Shown here piece by piece: positions 7,061-15,301 of a DNA stretch of 33,402 bases. The stretch's first letter is position 1. Each line of letters opens with the position of its first letter. Both the position numbers and the translations under genes were made by a program. The DNA is taken from the NCBI GenBank assembly GCA_027482195.1, contig JAIXWE010000005.1:1-33402 (forward strand), in the 5' to 3' direction. The DNA is from Alphaproteobacteria bacterium (GTDB lineage Bacteria > Pseudomonadota > Alphaproteobacteria > Micavibrionales > Micavibrionaceae). A model generated the notes under the pieces. The model searched no databases. It saw only the letters and a list, made by a program, of their open reading frames with translations, and was not told where the DNA came from.

Positions 7061-8453
7061 TTTGCCCCGTCTTGCCAACTGAGCTTGTGTTGCCGCCGCC
7101 GCCTGTATCTTGTGGTGAAGAACCTGCAATCGGTTCTTGTTTGCCGCCTTTATTAACTAGCGTTTTGGCAATCGTATCATCAATCTCGCACAAACCCAAA
7201 TATTTTCTTGCTTCATTCGGAGTCAAAATTCCAGCATTAACACCAGCGACAGAATAATTCATCTGGTCAAGTGGCGCACCCTTCAGGAAATTATCTGTCT
7301 GAAATTGTATGTATAAGTTTGGGTAACCTTGCAGCAAACTCACTTTTAGCTTTTGCTCTACATTGGTCAACAGCGGAGCCATTGTGCTTTTGTAGAATTC
7401 ATCCAGCATTGTTTGCGTGTTATTGAATTTTGATTCGCCCACACTAATCATTTGTGGTGGTACGCCAAACACACCGCAGATTCGTTTCATGGTCTGTTCT
7501 TTCAGCGCAGCAAGATCAGCATCTTGAATCGAAAGCATATCGACCGGCATATACTTCATGCCATTGTCCAGCAGCATACCTTGACCGGGTTTGGATGGAT
7601 CAGTCGGGCGCGATCCTGTCAGTTGCGACCATCCTTCCTTTAGTCGGGCAGCAATCTCTTTATATTTAGAATCAGGAATCACCTGATCGGTAACAAACAA
7701 GCCCGATGGTTTCGCGCCATTCTGCATGACATAGTTTGCGTAAAGATCAATATCCTGATCCAGACCAACCAATTCTGTCAGCAATATGCCTTTGTTCCAA
7801 CCGCCCGAACCTTGCCAACCCATTTCCATCATGTGCATAACCTGCCAATAATCTAATGGCGCATCTTTGGAAAATCCATAACTTGGCGTTGCAAGTCGAT
7901 ACATTGGGTATCGAGTTTCGGTTAGCTGTGTGGTAATTAGCGTTGCGTCCAGGATATACATTTCCAATGGCGTTTGATCTGATTTGTTTTGATCTTTGCG
8001 CCAAAACACTGTGTAGCATTCGCCAGCCATATCTAGCCACATCGAAAACTGATACCAGAATTCGTATTGCGATTGGAAGTTATTAGGATTGGCAAGCAAG
8101 TTATAAACTTGTCTCGCCTTAATTTTGTCACGCGCTCCGATAGATGGATCATGACAAGCATCAACCAATTGATCGTTGGCGTTGTAGGCCATTACTTTTA
8201 CAGGCAGTTGCGACAATGCTCTAGCCTTGACTGCAAGGCATGACATAACGGTTGAATTGCGCGACAACGTAGACATATCCACTGTTCGCCCTGCTTGCGT
8301 AGCAGAACTAGTCGTGACATACAGCATTTGCTGGAATGCGGATTGCGATCCGATATTCCGCAGCAAATTGTTGCCCAAAGTTGTCTGGCCGAAAAGTGTA
8401 TTGCTTTCGGATTTTGCGACAGACTTGCGTTTAAATATGTCTAGCATTCCCAT
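7047..8453 (-). CDS. Portal protein (HK97 gp3 family)
   Basis: A 468-residue protein (MGMLDIFKRKSV...) showing the HK97-type portal pattern: N-terminal MLDIFKRK, the region STVMSCLAVKARALSQLPVK (first helical core), YANYVMQNGAKPSGLF and the segment MKRICGVFGVPPQMIS... typical of the crown/stem region. The C-terminus is disordered and Gly/Gln rich. It forms the dodecameric ring through which DNA enters and leaves. A strong site (TGAGGAAAAAATT) precedes the ATG; the gene lies between large terminase and protease as usual. Confidence 0.94.
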   Translation of the reverse strand: MGMLDIFKRKSVAKSESNTLFGQTTLGNNLLRNIGSQSAFQQMLYVTTSSATQAGRTVDMSTLSRNSTVMSCLAVKARALSQLPVKVMAYNANDQLVDACHDPSIGARDKIKARQVYNLLANPNNFQSQYEFWYQFSMWLDMAGECYTVFWRKDQNKSDQTPLEMYILDATLITTQLTETRYPMYRLATPSYGFSKDAPLDYWQVMHMMEMGWQGSGGWNKGILLTELVGLDQDIDLYANYVMQNGAKPSGLFVTDQVIPDSKYKEIAARLKEGWSQLTGSRPTDPSKPGQGMLLDNGMKYMPVDMLSIQDADLAALKEQTMKRICGVFGVPPQMISVGESKFNNTQTMLDEFYKSTMAPLLTNVEQKLKVSLLQGYPNLYIQFQTDNFLKGAPLDQMNYSVAGVNAGILTPNEARKYLGLCEIDDTIAKTLVNKGGKQEPIAGSSPQDTGGGGNTSSVGKTGQNGKA

Positions 8454-8495
8454 AATTTTTTCCTCAAAAACTTATGTTTATGCGTGAATAATATA

Positions 8496-10157
8496 TTAAA
8501 AAACTCTAAAGCCAAAATTATCATTTGATACTGGATGATCTAATGAGCAATGAATCGCTATAACTAAAGCAATCACTCCATCCACTTTTGCAGATTTGTC
8601 TGCCTCATTCTTGCGTAATTTTATATTTCCTTGAACGTCCTCATAGACTTCAATATTTGAAATTTGCCATCCTAAAAATGGGTTGCCATCATGTTTAATA
8701 TTTTTTGAAAGAATTAATTTTTCTAAATGTTTAGATGGATTGCTTAATACTGCCATTCCTTGGCCAACTTTTGTAAGCGGCAATCCTTGGTCATTTAATC
8801 TTGCCACCAAACTTGCGGCATTATAACTATCGTATCCTAATGTTTTAACATCATATTTTTTTGCTTGGCTTATTATGTAATCGGATATTTCCCGATCATC
8901 CATGACGTTGCCTTGCGTCAAATGCAATATGTTTGAATCGCAAGCATTGCGGAATATATCCTGATAATGTTGCGGCACATGGTTTAATCCTTCTTCGGGC
9001 AGAAAGAATTTCCATTCCGCAAAATAGTCATCTTCAGCATACCGCTTCAGCGTACATACAGCATTTAAATCGCGAGTTGCCGCTAAGTCAAAACCAATAA
9101 AGACCGCTTCCGGTTCGCGCTCATCTTTGGGCACAGAGCATTCATCCCAGTGTGACCGATCAATCCATGCGGAATTTGCACTTACAAAAACATTGAGCGT
9201 CTTGCAAAGAAACTCATTTAGCGTTGCAGGTTTATGTTTTGCTTCCTCTGCCCGTTGCTGAATTGCTTCCTCAAAAACCGTGATGCCATGCATCGGGTTT
9301 GCCTTTGCCCATACCGCTGCATCTTTCCAATCGTCTTGCGTATCCAGCCCATATAGCAGCCCAAACCATCGGGGATTATCTGTCGCTTCGCCCGATAGCA
9401 TGGTTTGCATCATGAGCAAATCTTCATGAAACTTCGTATCCTTCGTAAAACTTGCCGTAGTGATATATATCCTAAGCGGATTTTTACGCGCCACCATACC
9501 GGAATGTAGAACCTCAATTGAATTCCTATCAATGATTTGCGCCGCCTCATCAATGATGGCGCATGATGGATTCATGCCATCGCCTGTTTTCTTTGTATCC
9601 CGCGACAATGCTTTAAACATCGATTGCGAATCGCCAATCTTTGTAATGTGATTCTTTTGTACGTTGTACAAGTTTTGCACTTCAGTCGGCATAGATTCAA
9701 TCAGACCTTTTGCCGATGTGAATACAATGCTTGCCTGATCCCGGCTAGTTGCCAGCGTATAGACTTCAGAACCTTTTTCGCCGAACAATAATTCGTATAA
9801 ACCAATCACAGCAATCAGCGTTGACTTGCCAGCCTTACGGGGAATGAACACGATCACATCATTGACCATGCGTTTGCCTTTGTCTTTTTTAGACCAAAAG
9901 CCATAGATGCCGCAGATCAAAAGTATCTGGAATGGTTCAAGGATTACAGGTTGCCCGGCATATACGCCCTTTGCATGGCGCATGATTGAAGCAAATTTGA
10001 GGAAATGCTCTACCGCTTCAGGATGGAATTCCCATTCCCATTCGCGGTTTTCGAGTTGATTGAGGAATCTTTGACAGGCAAGCAAAACATTGCGGCAAAC
10101 AAGTATCTCGCCCTTCACTACTTGATTGGCATAAATAACCCCATCCTGCCATTTCAT
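8496..10157 (-). CDS. Terminase large subunit (Terminase_1 / HK97 gp2-like)
   Basis: A 553-residue protein. ATPase: Walker A-like FIPRKAGKST near residues 104-113 and Walker B CAIIDEA near 199-205. Nuclease (RNase H-like) domain: GFDLAATRDLNAV (acidic residue near 357) and the late DGVIALVIAI segment. It cuts and translocates DNA into the prohead. I chose the ATG at 10157, which overlaps the small-subunit stop (ATGA), over a TTG four codons upstream. Confidence 0.95.
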   Translation of the reverse strand: MKWQDGVIYANQVVKGEILVCRNVLLACQRFLNQLENREWEWEFHPEAVEHFLKFASIMRHAKGVYAGQPVILEPFQILLICGIYGFWSKKDKGKRMVNDVIVFIPRKAGKSTLIAVIGLYELLFGEKGSEVYTLATSRDQASIVFTSAKGLIESMPTEVQNLYNVQKNHITKIGDSQSMFKALSRDTKKTGDGMNPSCAIIDEAAQIIDRNSIEVLHSGMVARKNPLRIYITTASFTKDTKFHEDLLMMQTMLSGEATDNPRWFGLLYGLDTQDDWKDAAVWAKANPMHGITVFEEAIQQRAEEAKHKPATLNEFLCKTLNVFVSANSAWIDRSHWDECSVPKDEREPEAVFIGFDLAATRDLNAVCTLKRYAEDDYFAEWKFFLPEEGLNHVPQHYQDIFRNACDSNILHLTQGNVMDDREISDYIISQAKKYDVKTLGYDSYNAASLVARLNDQGLPLTKVGQGMAVLSNPSKHLEKLILSKNIKHDGNPFLGWQISNIEVYEDVQGNIKLRKNEADKSAKVDGVIALVIAIHCSLDHPVSNDNFGFRVF

Positions 10158-10630
10158 TGCGGTTGCCAACCCTTCAGGAAGTCGGCCAATGGTGAAGCAT
10201 CTTCCAGCTTGTTTGCAGCAAGCCGTGACTTAGGCGTAAGGCCAAGTTCGTTCATTAACTTGACGCAATTATCCATCGCTTTGTTTGCAATGGTGATGTA
10301 CGGGTTTGGCGCAAGTGTTTTGCCACCGTTCATTTCGATCACCAGCGGCATAGTGTCTTGCTGTTTACGCGCATCAACATAAACTTGCATCTGGTCTGCC
10401 AACATTGTCAATGTGTGCCGATCCTGCTTTGAGCCAATGCCGTAAACGTCAAACAAATAATCGGCAGTTTCTTTGACAAACTTTTCCCGGTTAAAACCAT
10501 CAGGATTGTCTGCCCATTCAGCAAACGGGATTCTCGCTTTTATTTTTTCGGGCAGCATCATGCCGGGATTCTTCCCGACACTGCCATGCACTGAATGCAC
10601 TTCAGGCGGTAACTTGTGTGATAAACCCAT
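10154..10630 (-). CDS. Terminase small subunit (P27-like)
   Basis: A 158-residue protein from the ATG at 10630 (MGLSHKLPPEVHSVHG...), preceded by AAGGAAAATAAT. An upstream GTG at 10666 is possible but less likely. The order (N-terminal phage-conserved G-x-x-P-K-x-P region, helical middle with DMQVYVDARKQ-type helix, C-terminal SRLAANKL) matches P27-family small terminases, which recognise the packaging site. It lies directly before the large subunit and directly after a 200-bp non-coding region rich in repeats and DnaA boxes. Confidence 0.82.
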   Translation of the reverse strand: MGLSHKLPPEVHSVHGSVGKNPGMMLPEKIKARIPFAEWADNPDGFNREKFVKETADYLFDVYGIGSKQDRHTLTMLADQMQVYVDARKQQDTMPLVIEMNGGKTLAPNPYITIANKAMDNCVKLMNELGLTPKSRLAANKLEDASPLADFLKGWQPQ

Positions 10631-10666
10631 ATTATTTTCCTTGTTACGGCTTTCCTTTTTGACCAC

Positions 10667-10867
10667 CCCATAGTTTCAGGCTATATGTGGAAGATTGCAC
10701 CCGCGCTTGCTGTATAACTTATCCACATTTTTTAAGTTATTCCTGCCAAAACCGCAGTTATCCACAGGTTATCCACAGACTTTATCCACAATCTATCCAC
10801 AGAATATTTTCTTTGTTGCATCATGCTCAATTGATAATGCTTTGTAATAGTTTCACGCTATAACTTA
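10667..10867. other. Non-coding region upstream of terminase: DnaA-box cluster, candidate origin / packaging or control site
   Basis: About 200 bp without genes. It contains four perfect TTATCCACA boxes (10719-10727, 10758-10766, 10769-10777, 10782-10790) and one near match CTATCCACA (10793-10801), all in one orientation; the last four start 11, 13 and 11 bp apart, about one helical turn. Other repeats: ATAGTTTCA at 10670-10678 and 10847-10855, TATAACTTATC at 10713-10723 and 10859-10869, and an inverted repeat ATAACTTA/TAAGTTAT (10714-10721/10733-10740) enclosing the first box. HK97-like phages place cos between HNH and terminase genes, so packaging signals may also be here. Confidence 0.85.
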
Positions 10868-10871
10868 TCAA
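10844..10871 (-). promoter_or_regulatory. Candidate sigma70 promoter for the terminase/structural genes
   Basis: On the minus strand TTGATA (10871-10866), a 16-bp spacer, then TATTAC (10849-10844). Five of six and four of six matches to consensus. Transcription from it would cross the DnaA-box array before the small terminase gene. It overlaps the end of the HNH gene and one copy each of the ATAGTTTCA and TATAACTTATC repeats. Confidence 0.45.
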
Positions 10872-11290
10872 TACATCATGCCCGATAGCCTTACATAATC
10901 GTCATCACTGTATTGGGTTATGCCATGCGCTGTGTAATGGTTGTATATCCCCTTGCGCTCATCCTGCCCCTTCAAGGTATGGCAACCAGTGCATAGCGAT
11001 TGAAACAGGTTCACCTTAAACTTTGCTGTATCTCGCCTATGTGGGAATACATGGTCAACGGTTGACGCTGCGGTTATCTTCCCCTCATGCTGGCATCGAG
11101 CGCATAGCGGTTGCTTGCTTAGTTGCCGGGCGCGCATCTTATCCCAAGCCTGTTGGTTATACAGTTTGCTGTTTGCCTTACCAACTTCTGTCATCCCACC
11201 GCCATGCTCAGAGCAATATGCTGATCGTTGCGTCTTGGGATTGCGGCAGCGGTATTCCTTACATTCGGTATTCAGTGGTGCTGTTGGCAT
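10868..11290 (-). CDS. HNH endonuclease (terminase-associated type)
   Basis: A 140-residue protein (MPTAPLNTECKEYRC...). N-terminal Cys/His cluster (C-KEYRC, YCSEHGGG) is followed by CARC and the HNH core TVDHVFPHRRD...NLFQSLCTGCHTLK, with the DH, N and CxxCH residues that bind metal and DNA. HNH nucleases placed just before the terminase genes are common in HK97-like phages, where they assist terminase cleavage at cos. The start overlaps the upstream stop (TAATG), which favours the ATG at 11290 over upstream in-frame ATGs. Confidence 0.88.
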   Translation of the reverse strand: MPTAPLNTECKEYRCRNPKTQRSAYCSEHGGGMTEVGKANSKLYNQQAWDKMRARQLSKQPLCARCQHEGKITAASTVDHVFPHRRDTAKFKVNLFQSLCTGCHTLKGQDERKGIYNHYTAHGITQYSDDDYVRLSGMMY

Positions 11291-11487
11291 TACCGGGCAA
11301 CCCCACGCCATTGCAATGATTGATAACACGATTTGCATTTTGCATCAGGATATACATCAGCGTACCAATATCGCCCATCCCAATAGCAATACTCAATTAC
11401 GTCTGTGCGATAGATGGGATACAGTCGTTGATATATCCCCTCACGCGCAGGTAATTGCCATCCGTTAAACCATTGCGTTACCTGCAT
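11290..11487 (-). CDS. Small phage protein of unknown function (YWDG / WRG motif)
   Basis: A 65-residue protein (MQVTQWFNGWQLPAREGIYQ...). It contains YCYWDGRYWY and ends QSLQWRGVAR, a pattern (P-x-R-x-G-x-Y, YWDG-x-x-W, WRG near the C-terminus) seen in small proteins of many phages near HNH or replication genes; the function is unknown. ATG at 11487 is chosen because GAGGG lies 5 bases upstream; a TTG at 11541 would be a longer alternative. Its stop overlaps the HNH start by one base. Confidence 0.72.
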   Translation of the reverse strand: MQVTQWFNGWQLPAREGIYQRLYPIYRTDVIEYCYWDGRYWYADVYPDAKCKSCYQSLQWRGVAR

Positions 11488-11580
11488 GATTACCCTCGCA
11501 TAAGTAGCCGGTCTTTCCCGGCAGTCATCGGCAATCTGCAACCATCCAGTGCACCATCGTGTTGCTCTCGCCTTGCCAAC

Positions 11581-11811
11581 CTATTCCTCTGCTTCCTGTG
11601 CCGGTGGTGCAACAGGTTCAATGATCGGCGTTTGCATCAATGCCGACAAATGCTGAAGTGCAACATATTCAGCCGTGTCTGGCTTTGCCTTTGCAAGCCG
11701 GGTATTAATTTCTTTGGCATCCAGTGTTTCGAGATAACCGGCAGCAGCTTGTGCCAATGATTGGTAAGTGCTGGTCAAATGCTCAATTGCTGCATCAAGT
11801 TGTTTGCTCAT
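11581..11811 (-). CDS. Hypothetical small helical protein
   Basis: A 76-residue protein (MSKQLDAAIEHLTSTY...), predicted mostly helical with an acidic Pro/Ala-rich tail (PVAPPAQEAEE). AAGGAATTATC precedes the ATG. Not recognised. It follows the ferritin-like gene by 9 bases and probably belongs to the same transcript. Confidence 0.7.
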   Translation of the reverse strand: MSKQLDAAIEHLTSTYQSLAQAAAGYLETLDAKEINTRLAKAKPDTAEYVALQHLSALMQTPIIEPVAPPAQEAEE

Positions 11812-11820
11812 GATAATTCC

Positions 11821-12240
11821 TTATTTAAAACGTCTGAGTTTGTACATAGTTGTGTCGATCAGATCAGCAATCGCATCAACCAAATTTTGTATTTCTGCAT
11901 CTTCGCCAAACAATGCGCGACCTTCTGTTAGCTCTTGATTCAAATATTCTATATATGCAAGCGGAGCCATATCTTCGTATGATTCCATTTCATTTGGAAA
12001 CTTTGCAAGGATCACATTGTTCTTGCCCTGATAGGCTTCGACTACGGCGTCAACCAGTTCGGGAATCTCGCTATAAAACTCGCCCAATGCAACGTGCGCC
12101 GCATAGGATTCTGTCTGCCAATGCATGATGTGCGCGACCGTTGCCGAATGCAGCAAGTCCATGACCAATTCCACCAGCGTTTCATCGCCGTTGTCTTCGC
12201 CCTTGACCGCCATGCCGTTTTTAATTGAAAAGGTAACCAT
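11821..12240 (-). CDS. Ferritin-like / DUF5856-type phage protein
   Basis: A 139-residue helical protein. The segment LLHSATVAHIMHWQTESYAAHVALGEFY, followed by DAVVEAYQGKN, is the hallmark of the DUF5856 phage family, which resembles Dps/ferritin four-helix proteins (helix with H-x-x-H-W and E residues, then E-x-x-QGK). Function in phages is not established; possible roles are metal binding or DNA protection. Assigned from remembered motif pattern, so moderate certainty. Confidence 0.65.
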   Translation of the reverse strand: MVTFSIKNGMAVKGEDNGDETLVELVMDLLHSATVAHIMHWQTESYAAHVALGEFYSEIPELVDAVVEAYQGKNNVILAKFPNEMESYEDMAPLAYIEYLNQELTEGRALFGEDAEIQNLVDAIADLIDTTMYKLRRFK

Positions 12241-12248
12241 GTTTTGCC

Positions 12249-12995
12249 TTATGTGTTTTTGATCAATATGCCTTCAATGATAATCCCCGCTGGCATTGTT
12301 CCTGATGCCGCCGCAACCTGCCATTGCAGATCAGTCTTTTGCGTATACGGAAAAGGGATGCAGCGTCTTGCGTTGTAGTTCAATGCAAATGGCGATTGCA
12401 GCACAACATAAGTCGTTCCATTGGTGTTATCTGTTGCACTTACCCGATAAAGCCCATAAGCATTACCGCCGCCGCCTTGATTGTTGTATGCATCCACCCG
12501 GTACAAATAAAACGTATATCCGTTTGGCACTGAATAAACCGACATCTGTGTGCGACCGATCCCGGCAAGTATTTCGCCATATATCGCAGTCTTTGCAGCA
12601 TTGCCAATCAGAATATTGCCAACCGGGTTTGCATAAACCGCATCAGTCGCAAATGCGCTGTTTACGCGAATAAATTGATTGGTGGTCAATACGCCTGTTG
12701 TGCCATTGGTCAAAATTACCACTTCGGTAATCGGCAACCAATTGGCATCAAGCCCACTAATTACAATGCGGCAATTAACATCAGATGCCGAACTACTGTA
12801 AACCAGCAAATTCAATGGTGCAGCCGGGAAGTTATAAACTGTGGTTCGTTCCCATGCCGGGATAAATGTCGTGCCGACTGCCGCTTGATACCCAAAAATA
12901 TTGACCAATTGATGCCCGGCAATCATGCCACGCGCAACCTGCAATTCAAATGCTTCGGTACGCTCATATTGCGTGATTGATGGGTTGTAGATCAT
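12249..12995 (-). CDS. Putative virion-associated beta-rich protein
   Basis: A 248-residue protein (MIYNPSITQYERTEAF...). After a helical start (ELQVARGMIAGHQLVNIFGY) it is rich in Thr/Asn/Val strands and short Gly-rich turns, like phage capsid decoration or tail-surface proteins; similar proteins of unknown role (ARGMIAGH..., VNIFGYN-AVGTTF) occur in environmental phages. It is separated from the other structural genes and lies between the small nuclease and DUF5856 genes. No function can be fixed from sequence. Confidence 0.6.
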   Translation of the reverse strand: MIYNPSITQYERTEAFELQVARGMIAGHQLVNIFGYQAAVGTTFIPAWERTTVYNFPAAPLNLLVYSSSASDVNCRIVISGLDANWLPITEVVILTNGTTGVLTTNQFIRVNSAFATDAVYANPVGNILIGNAAKTAIYGEILAGIGRTQMSVYSVPNGYTFYLYRVDAYNNQGGGGNAYGLYRVSATDNTNGTTYVVLQSPFALNYNARRCIPFPYTQKTDLQWQVAAASGTMPAGIIIEGILIKNT

Positions 12996-12997
12996 CT

Positions 12998-13288
12998 TTA
13001 ATCCCTAGTTTGCTTTTGTATTTCTTCCCATGCCATTTCGGGCGAATTTACTACTGCAATTTGCCCTTTCCACTCATAATGCCACAGTCTTTGCTCTGGT
13101 GTAAGTACCTGCGCCGAAAGCGGTTTGCTGCCGTCTTTAATTTCGAGCAATATATTTTTGCCTTTATATCCGCAAACCAGATCAGGGAAACCGCGCCCGG
13201 TTGCGCTGGTAATTGATACCGTCACATTCTTTTCACGCAGAAACCGAACTACGGCTTTTTGGTTATCATCCACCCGCGCAATTTTCAT
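12998..13288 (-). CDS. PD-(D/E)XK nuclease (VRR-NUC-like)
   Basis: A 96-residue protein (MKIARVDDNQKAVVRFL...). The catalytic signature is visible: GRGFPDLVCGYKG with Pro35-Asp36, then ILLEIKDG with Glu49-x-Lys51, followed by LTPEQRLWHYEWKGQIAVV. This is the compact VRR-NUC/Holliday-junction-resolvase-like fold found in many phages, which may process branched DNA or recombination ends. Its ATG overlaps the upstream stop (ATGA). Confidence 0.85.
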   Translation of the reverse strand: MKIARVDDNQKAVVRFLREKNVTVSITSATGRGFPDLVCGYKGKNILLEIKDGSKPLSAQVLTPEQRLWHYEWKGQIAVVNSPEMAWEEIQKQTRD

Positions 13289-13764
13289 GTGTTTTTTTCC
13301 TTTAACTTGGCTTCAATGGCACAGGCAAAGTTTCCCCAATTTAGATTTTCCAAATGTAATTCTTGTATCTCGTAAGCCGTTAGCCGTTGCCATTCGCGCT
13401 GTGGTGGGGCGTTGATGGTCAAGATGCCATCCTGCTTTGCACCGCACTTTGTGCATTCAACTTCCATCAGGTACTTGTCAGCCACCGGCTCCGGTTCTTT
13501 GCGCTGTGGTGGGGCGGCAGCTGAAAGGAATCCGCACTCTTGATCAAACGCTCGCTGCTCCATATCGCCCAGCTTTAGCAGTCGCTCCGGTTCAGGTGCG
13601 CTAAGTCGGGCGCGGAGGGTTTCGATTGCTTCACCAGAGACATCCATTGCTTCATCAAAATCACGAACTCGGTTCTTCTTATCGCGCTCACCTGCCGCCC
13701 ATCTAATTCTTGTCAACGCATCCAGCACCTGCTGCGCTTCCTCGCGGGTTAGTGTGATGGTCAT
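13285..13764 (-). CDS. Hypothetical accessory protein with repeated APPQR motif and CxxC
   Basis: A 159-residue protein (MTITLTREEAQQVLDAL...). N-terminal helical region resembles proteins common in betaproteobacterial phages. Two APPQR motifs (about residues 84-88 and 119-123) suggest an internal duplication of a linker, and VECTKCGAKQDG gives a single CxxC. The C-terminus QRLTAYEIQELH...NWGNFACAIEAKL is also widespread in phages. Function unknown. The start overlaps the upstream stop. Confidence 0.72.
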   Translation of the reverse strand: MTITLTREEAQQVLDALTRIRWAAGERDKKNRVRDFDEAMDVSGEAIETLRARLSAPEPERLLKLGDMEQRAFDQECGFLSAAAPPQRKEPEPVADKYLMEVECTKCGAKQDGILTINAPPQREWQRLTAYEIQELHLENLNWGNFACAIEAKLKEKNT

Positions 13765-13988
13765 TGCTCCCCCTTCGCTCTCAGGTTTTTATCCACTGTT
13801 GCGTCAATACAAGTGCCTTCCAATTGCTTTATTTCGCCGCCGGTTTGCTCTGCTCTTTCACGCATTTTTTGCTTTTGATGCCGCACTTCCTCTTTGCAAA
13901 CTTCCTCACTGGTATAAAAATCTCTTTTTTGCATAAATTCACAATGAGCATTGATGCAAATCCATAGCACAGGAATAAAAATTGTCAT
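13761..13988 (-). CDS. Hypothetical small protein with N-terminal hydrophobic segment
   Basis: A 75-residue protein from the ATG at 13988 (MTIFIPVLWICINAHCEF...). Residues 2-13 are hydrophobic, possibly a signal or membrane anchor; the rest is charged (KEEVRHQKQKMRERAEQ). The start is 1 base after the stop of the 58-residue gene, so I prefer it over longer in-frame starts further upstream. Not recognised. Confidence 0.6.
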   Translation of the reverse strand: MTIFIPVLWICINAHCEFMQKRDFYTSEEVCKEEVRHQKQKMRERAEQTGGEIKQLEGTCIDATVDKNLRAKGEQ

Positions 13989-13989
13989 A

Positions 13990-14166
13990 TTATGATTTTT
14001 GCCTATTAGGTTTTTTTGCTTCCAATTCGCGCATATCCATCGCCAGATCAGCGACACCATGCCAATCCTCACGCGCAATCATGACTTGCAAATATTCCAA
14101 AAATACTCTGCGTTGCACTTCGTATTTAAAATAAATGTTTTCGTAGATGTCGTTATCGTTTTTCAT
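13990..14166 (-). CDS. Small phage protein (58 aa), REDWHGVADLAMDMRELEA type
   Basis: A 58-residue protein starting MKNDNDIYENIYFKYEV and containing MIAREDWHGVADLA, a pattern I associate with small replication-region proteins of betaproteobacterial phages; role unknown. Start overlaps the upstream stop (ATGA), and the stop is 1 base before the next start, so it is packed as a real gene. Confidence 0.72.
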   Translation of the reverse strand: MKNDNDIYENIYFKYEVQRRVFLEYLQVMIAREDWHGVADLAMDMRELEAKKPNRQKS

Positions 14167-14453
14167 TGTTGCCCCCTTGCGCGAATAGCAGTAAATGCGT
14201 CATGCCATGCTGCCGCTTCACTTGCTAAACGCGCTCGTTGCGTTTTCACTGTTTCTTTCATTGACCGTTCTTTAAGTTCCCATGCTTTGTCATGACACAC
14301 CTTTGCACACGCCTCGCGCTCTGCTGCCGCAACTTGCATTGCTAAACTTTCGCAAAATGCAGCAATAGAAATTGGATGCTCAGGTTTGCTAAACGGCAGT
14401 TTTGCATCTTCTACCGCCTCCCGCGCCATGCGGATAATGTCATCTTGATTCAT
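14163..14453 (-). CDS. Hypothetical accessory protein (AAEREACAKVC type)
   Basis: A 96-residue protein (MNQDDIIRMAREAVEDA...). The opening DDIIRMAREA and the later QVAAAEREACAKVC are typical of a widespread but uncharacterised family in Burkholderiales and Pseudomonas phages. Helical, with one paired Cys region. It overlaps both neighbours by 4-14 bases in a coupled series. Confidence 0.72.
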   Translation of the reverse strand: MNQDDIIRMAREAVEDAKLPFSKPEHPISIAAFCESLAMQVAAAEREACAKVCHDKAWELKERSMKETVKTQRARLASEAAAWHDAFTAIRARGQQ

Positions 14454-14628
14454 ACCAATCTATCCTCTTTTGTATTTTGTCGGCAGTGTCTTTAATGTAC
14501 AACCTGCAATCATGCTCTTTTTCCAATGAATAAAATGTTGCCATAGTCATTGTGCAAAACCCAAATCCATGCCGCGATAATGTTTTGTCTTTCCGCAAGT
14601 CTAAAAACCGGCATTCAATGCAACGCAT
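14440..14628 (-). CDS. Small cysteine-containing protein, probable zinc binding
   Basis: A 62-residue protein (MRCIECRFLDLRKDK...). The spacing CIEC...GFGFC...HDC resembles small zinc-binding phage proteins with C-x2-C, then a later C and a terminal H/D-C. AAGGAAG lies about 10 bases upstream of the ATG at 14628. Located just after the P-like gene. Exact role unknown. Confidence 0.65.
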   Translation of the reverse strand: MRCIECRFLDLRKDKTLSRHGFGFCTMTMATFYSLEKEHDCRLYIKDTADKIQKRIDWYESR

Positions 14629-15301
14629 TCGACAATGCTTCCTTTGCAAAACTAATCTGTATGTGCGTCAGCGTTTTATCCCCTGCCTTATGACGTTCCA
14701 TAATCAATTTTGCCCATCGCTTGTGATCTACCTTTGAATCCTGATTCTTGATTACTTGCGTTTCAGCAAGATAATGCTCTGCCACTTCCTTTGATGCTGG
14801 TGCTGGTGCTGGCAGCGCAATCATTGGTTCGGGTATATCAAACCATGCGCCCTTTGCCATTTCTTCCGACAATGCCGCTTCCCATCTGCCTTTAATGTTG
14901 GAATACGTCTGATGCTTCAGATCAAACGCGCCAACCTTGACCGATGCCCAAAATATTGCAGGATGTGACCATTCGCCCACGTTGCCATGCTCACGCGCCA
15001 CAACGCCATTAACCGCCTCATAGTAGGCAGAAACAGCGTCAACCGATGGTTTGCATAATTTGATGAATTGCGGCAGCGTTGGAGGCCATTCTTGCGTCAT
15101 TAGGGCATTTGCACCTCGCGCAACTTCATCACGCGACAATTTGCCCAACTCTTGCGCCCATGTTTCTTTGACTCCCTGCAAATTAACATCGCGCCACATA
15201 TCCAAAAATCTATGCCCGTATAACGAAACCATGCGATCAAACAATTTTTCAATCCATGCCATCGGCAGCGGATCAATTGAGGTCGATAATTGATTCATCA
15301 T
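14615..15301 (-). CDS. Replication protein P-like helicase loader
   Basis: A 228-residue protein (MMNQLSTSIDPLPMAWIEKLF...). The N-terminal W-x-x-x-LF-x-x-M...YG-x-x-F-x-x-x-W-x-x-x-N region and the repeated helical WPPTLPQFIKLC/PAIFWASVKVGAFDL segments match phage P-type proteins, which bring host DnaB helicase to the initiator at the origin. It starts 29 bases before the end of the DUF1376 initiator gene, the O-P order of lambdoid phages. The start AAAAGGAATT supports ATG at 15301; a second ATG follows at once. Confidence 0.75.
   Translation of the reverse strand: MMNQLSTSIDPLPMAWIEKLFDRMVSLYGHRFLDMWRDVNLQGVKETWAQELGKLSRDEVARGANALMTQEWPPTLPQFIKLCKPSVDAVSAYYEAVNGVVAREHGNVGEWSHPAIFWASVKVGAFDLKHQTYSNIKGRWEAALSEEMAKGAWFDIPEPMIALPAPAPASKEVAEHYLAETQVIKNQDSKVDHKRWAKLIMERHKAGDKTLTHIQISFAKEALSNALH

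Noticed and set aside
11488-11583. Possible TAG read-through fusing the 76-residue protein to the next small protein
   Set aside because: The frame after the TAG is open, but the next gene has its own GAGGG site and ATG, and short open runs after stops are common.
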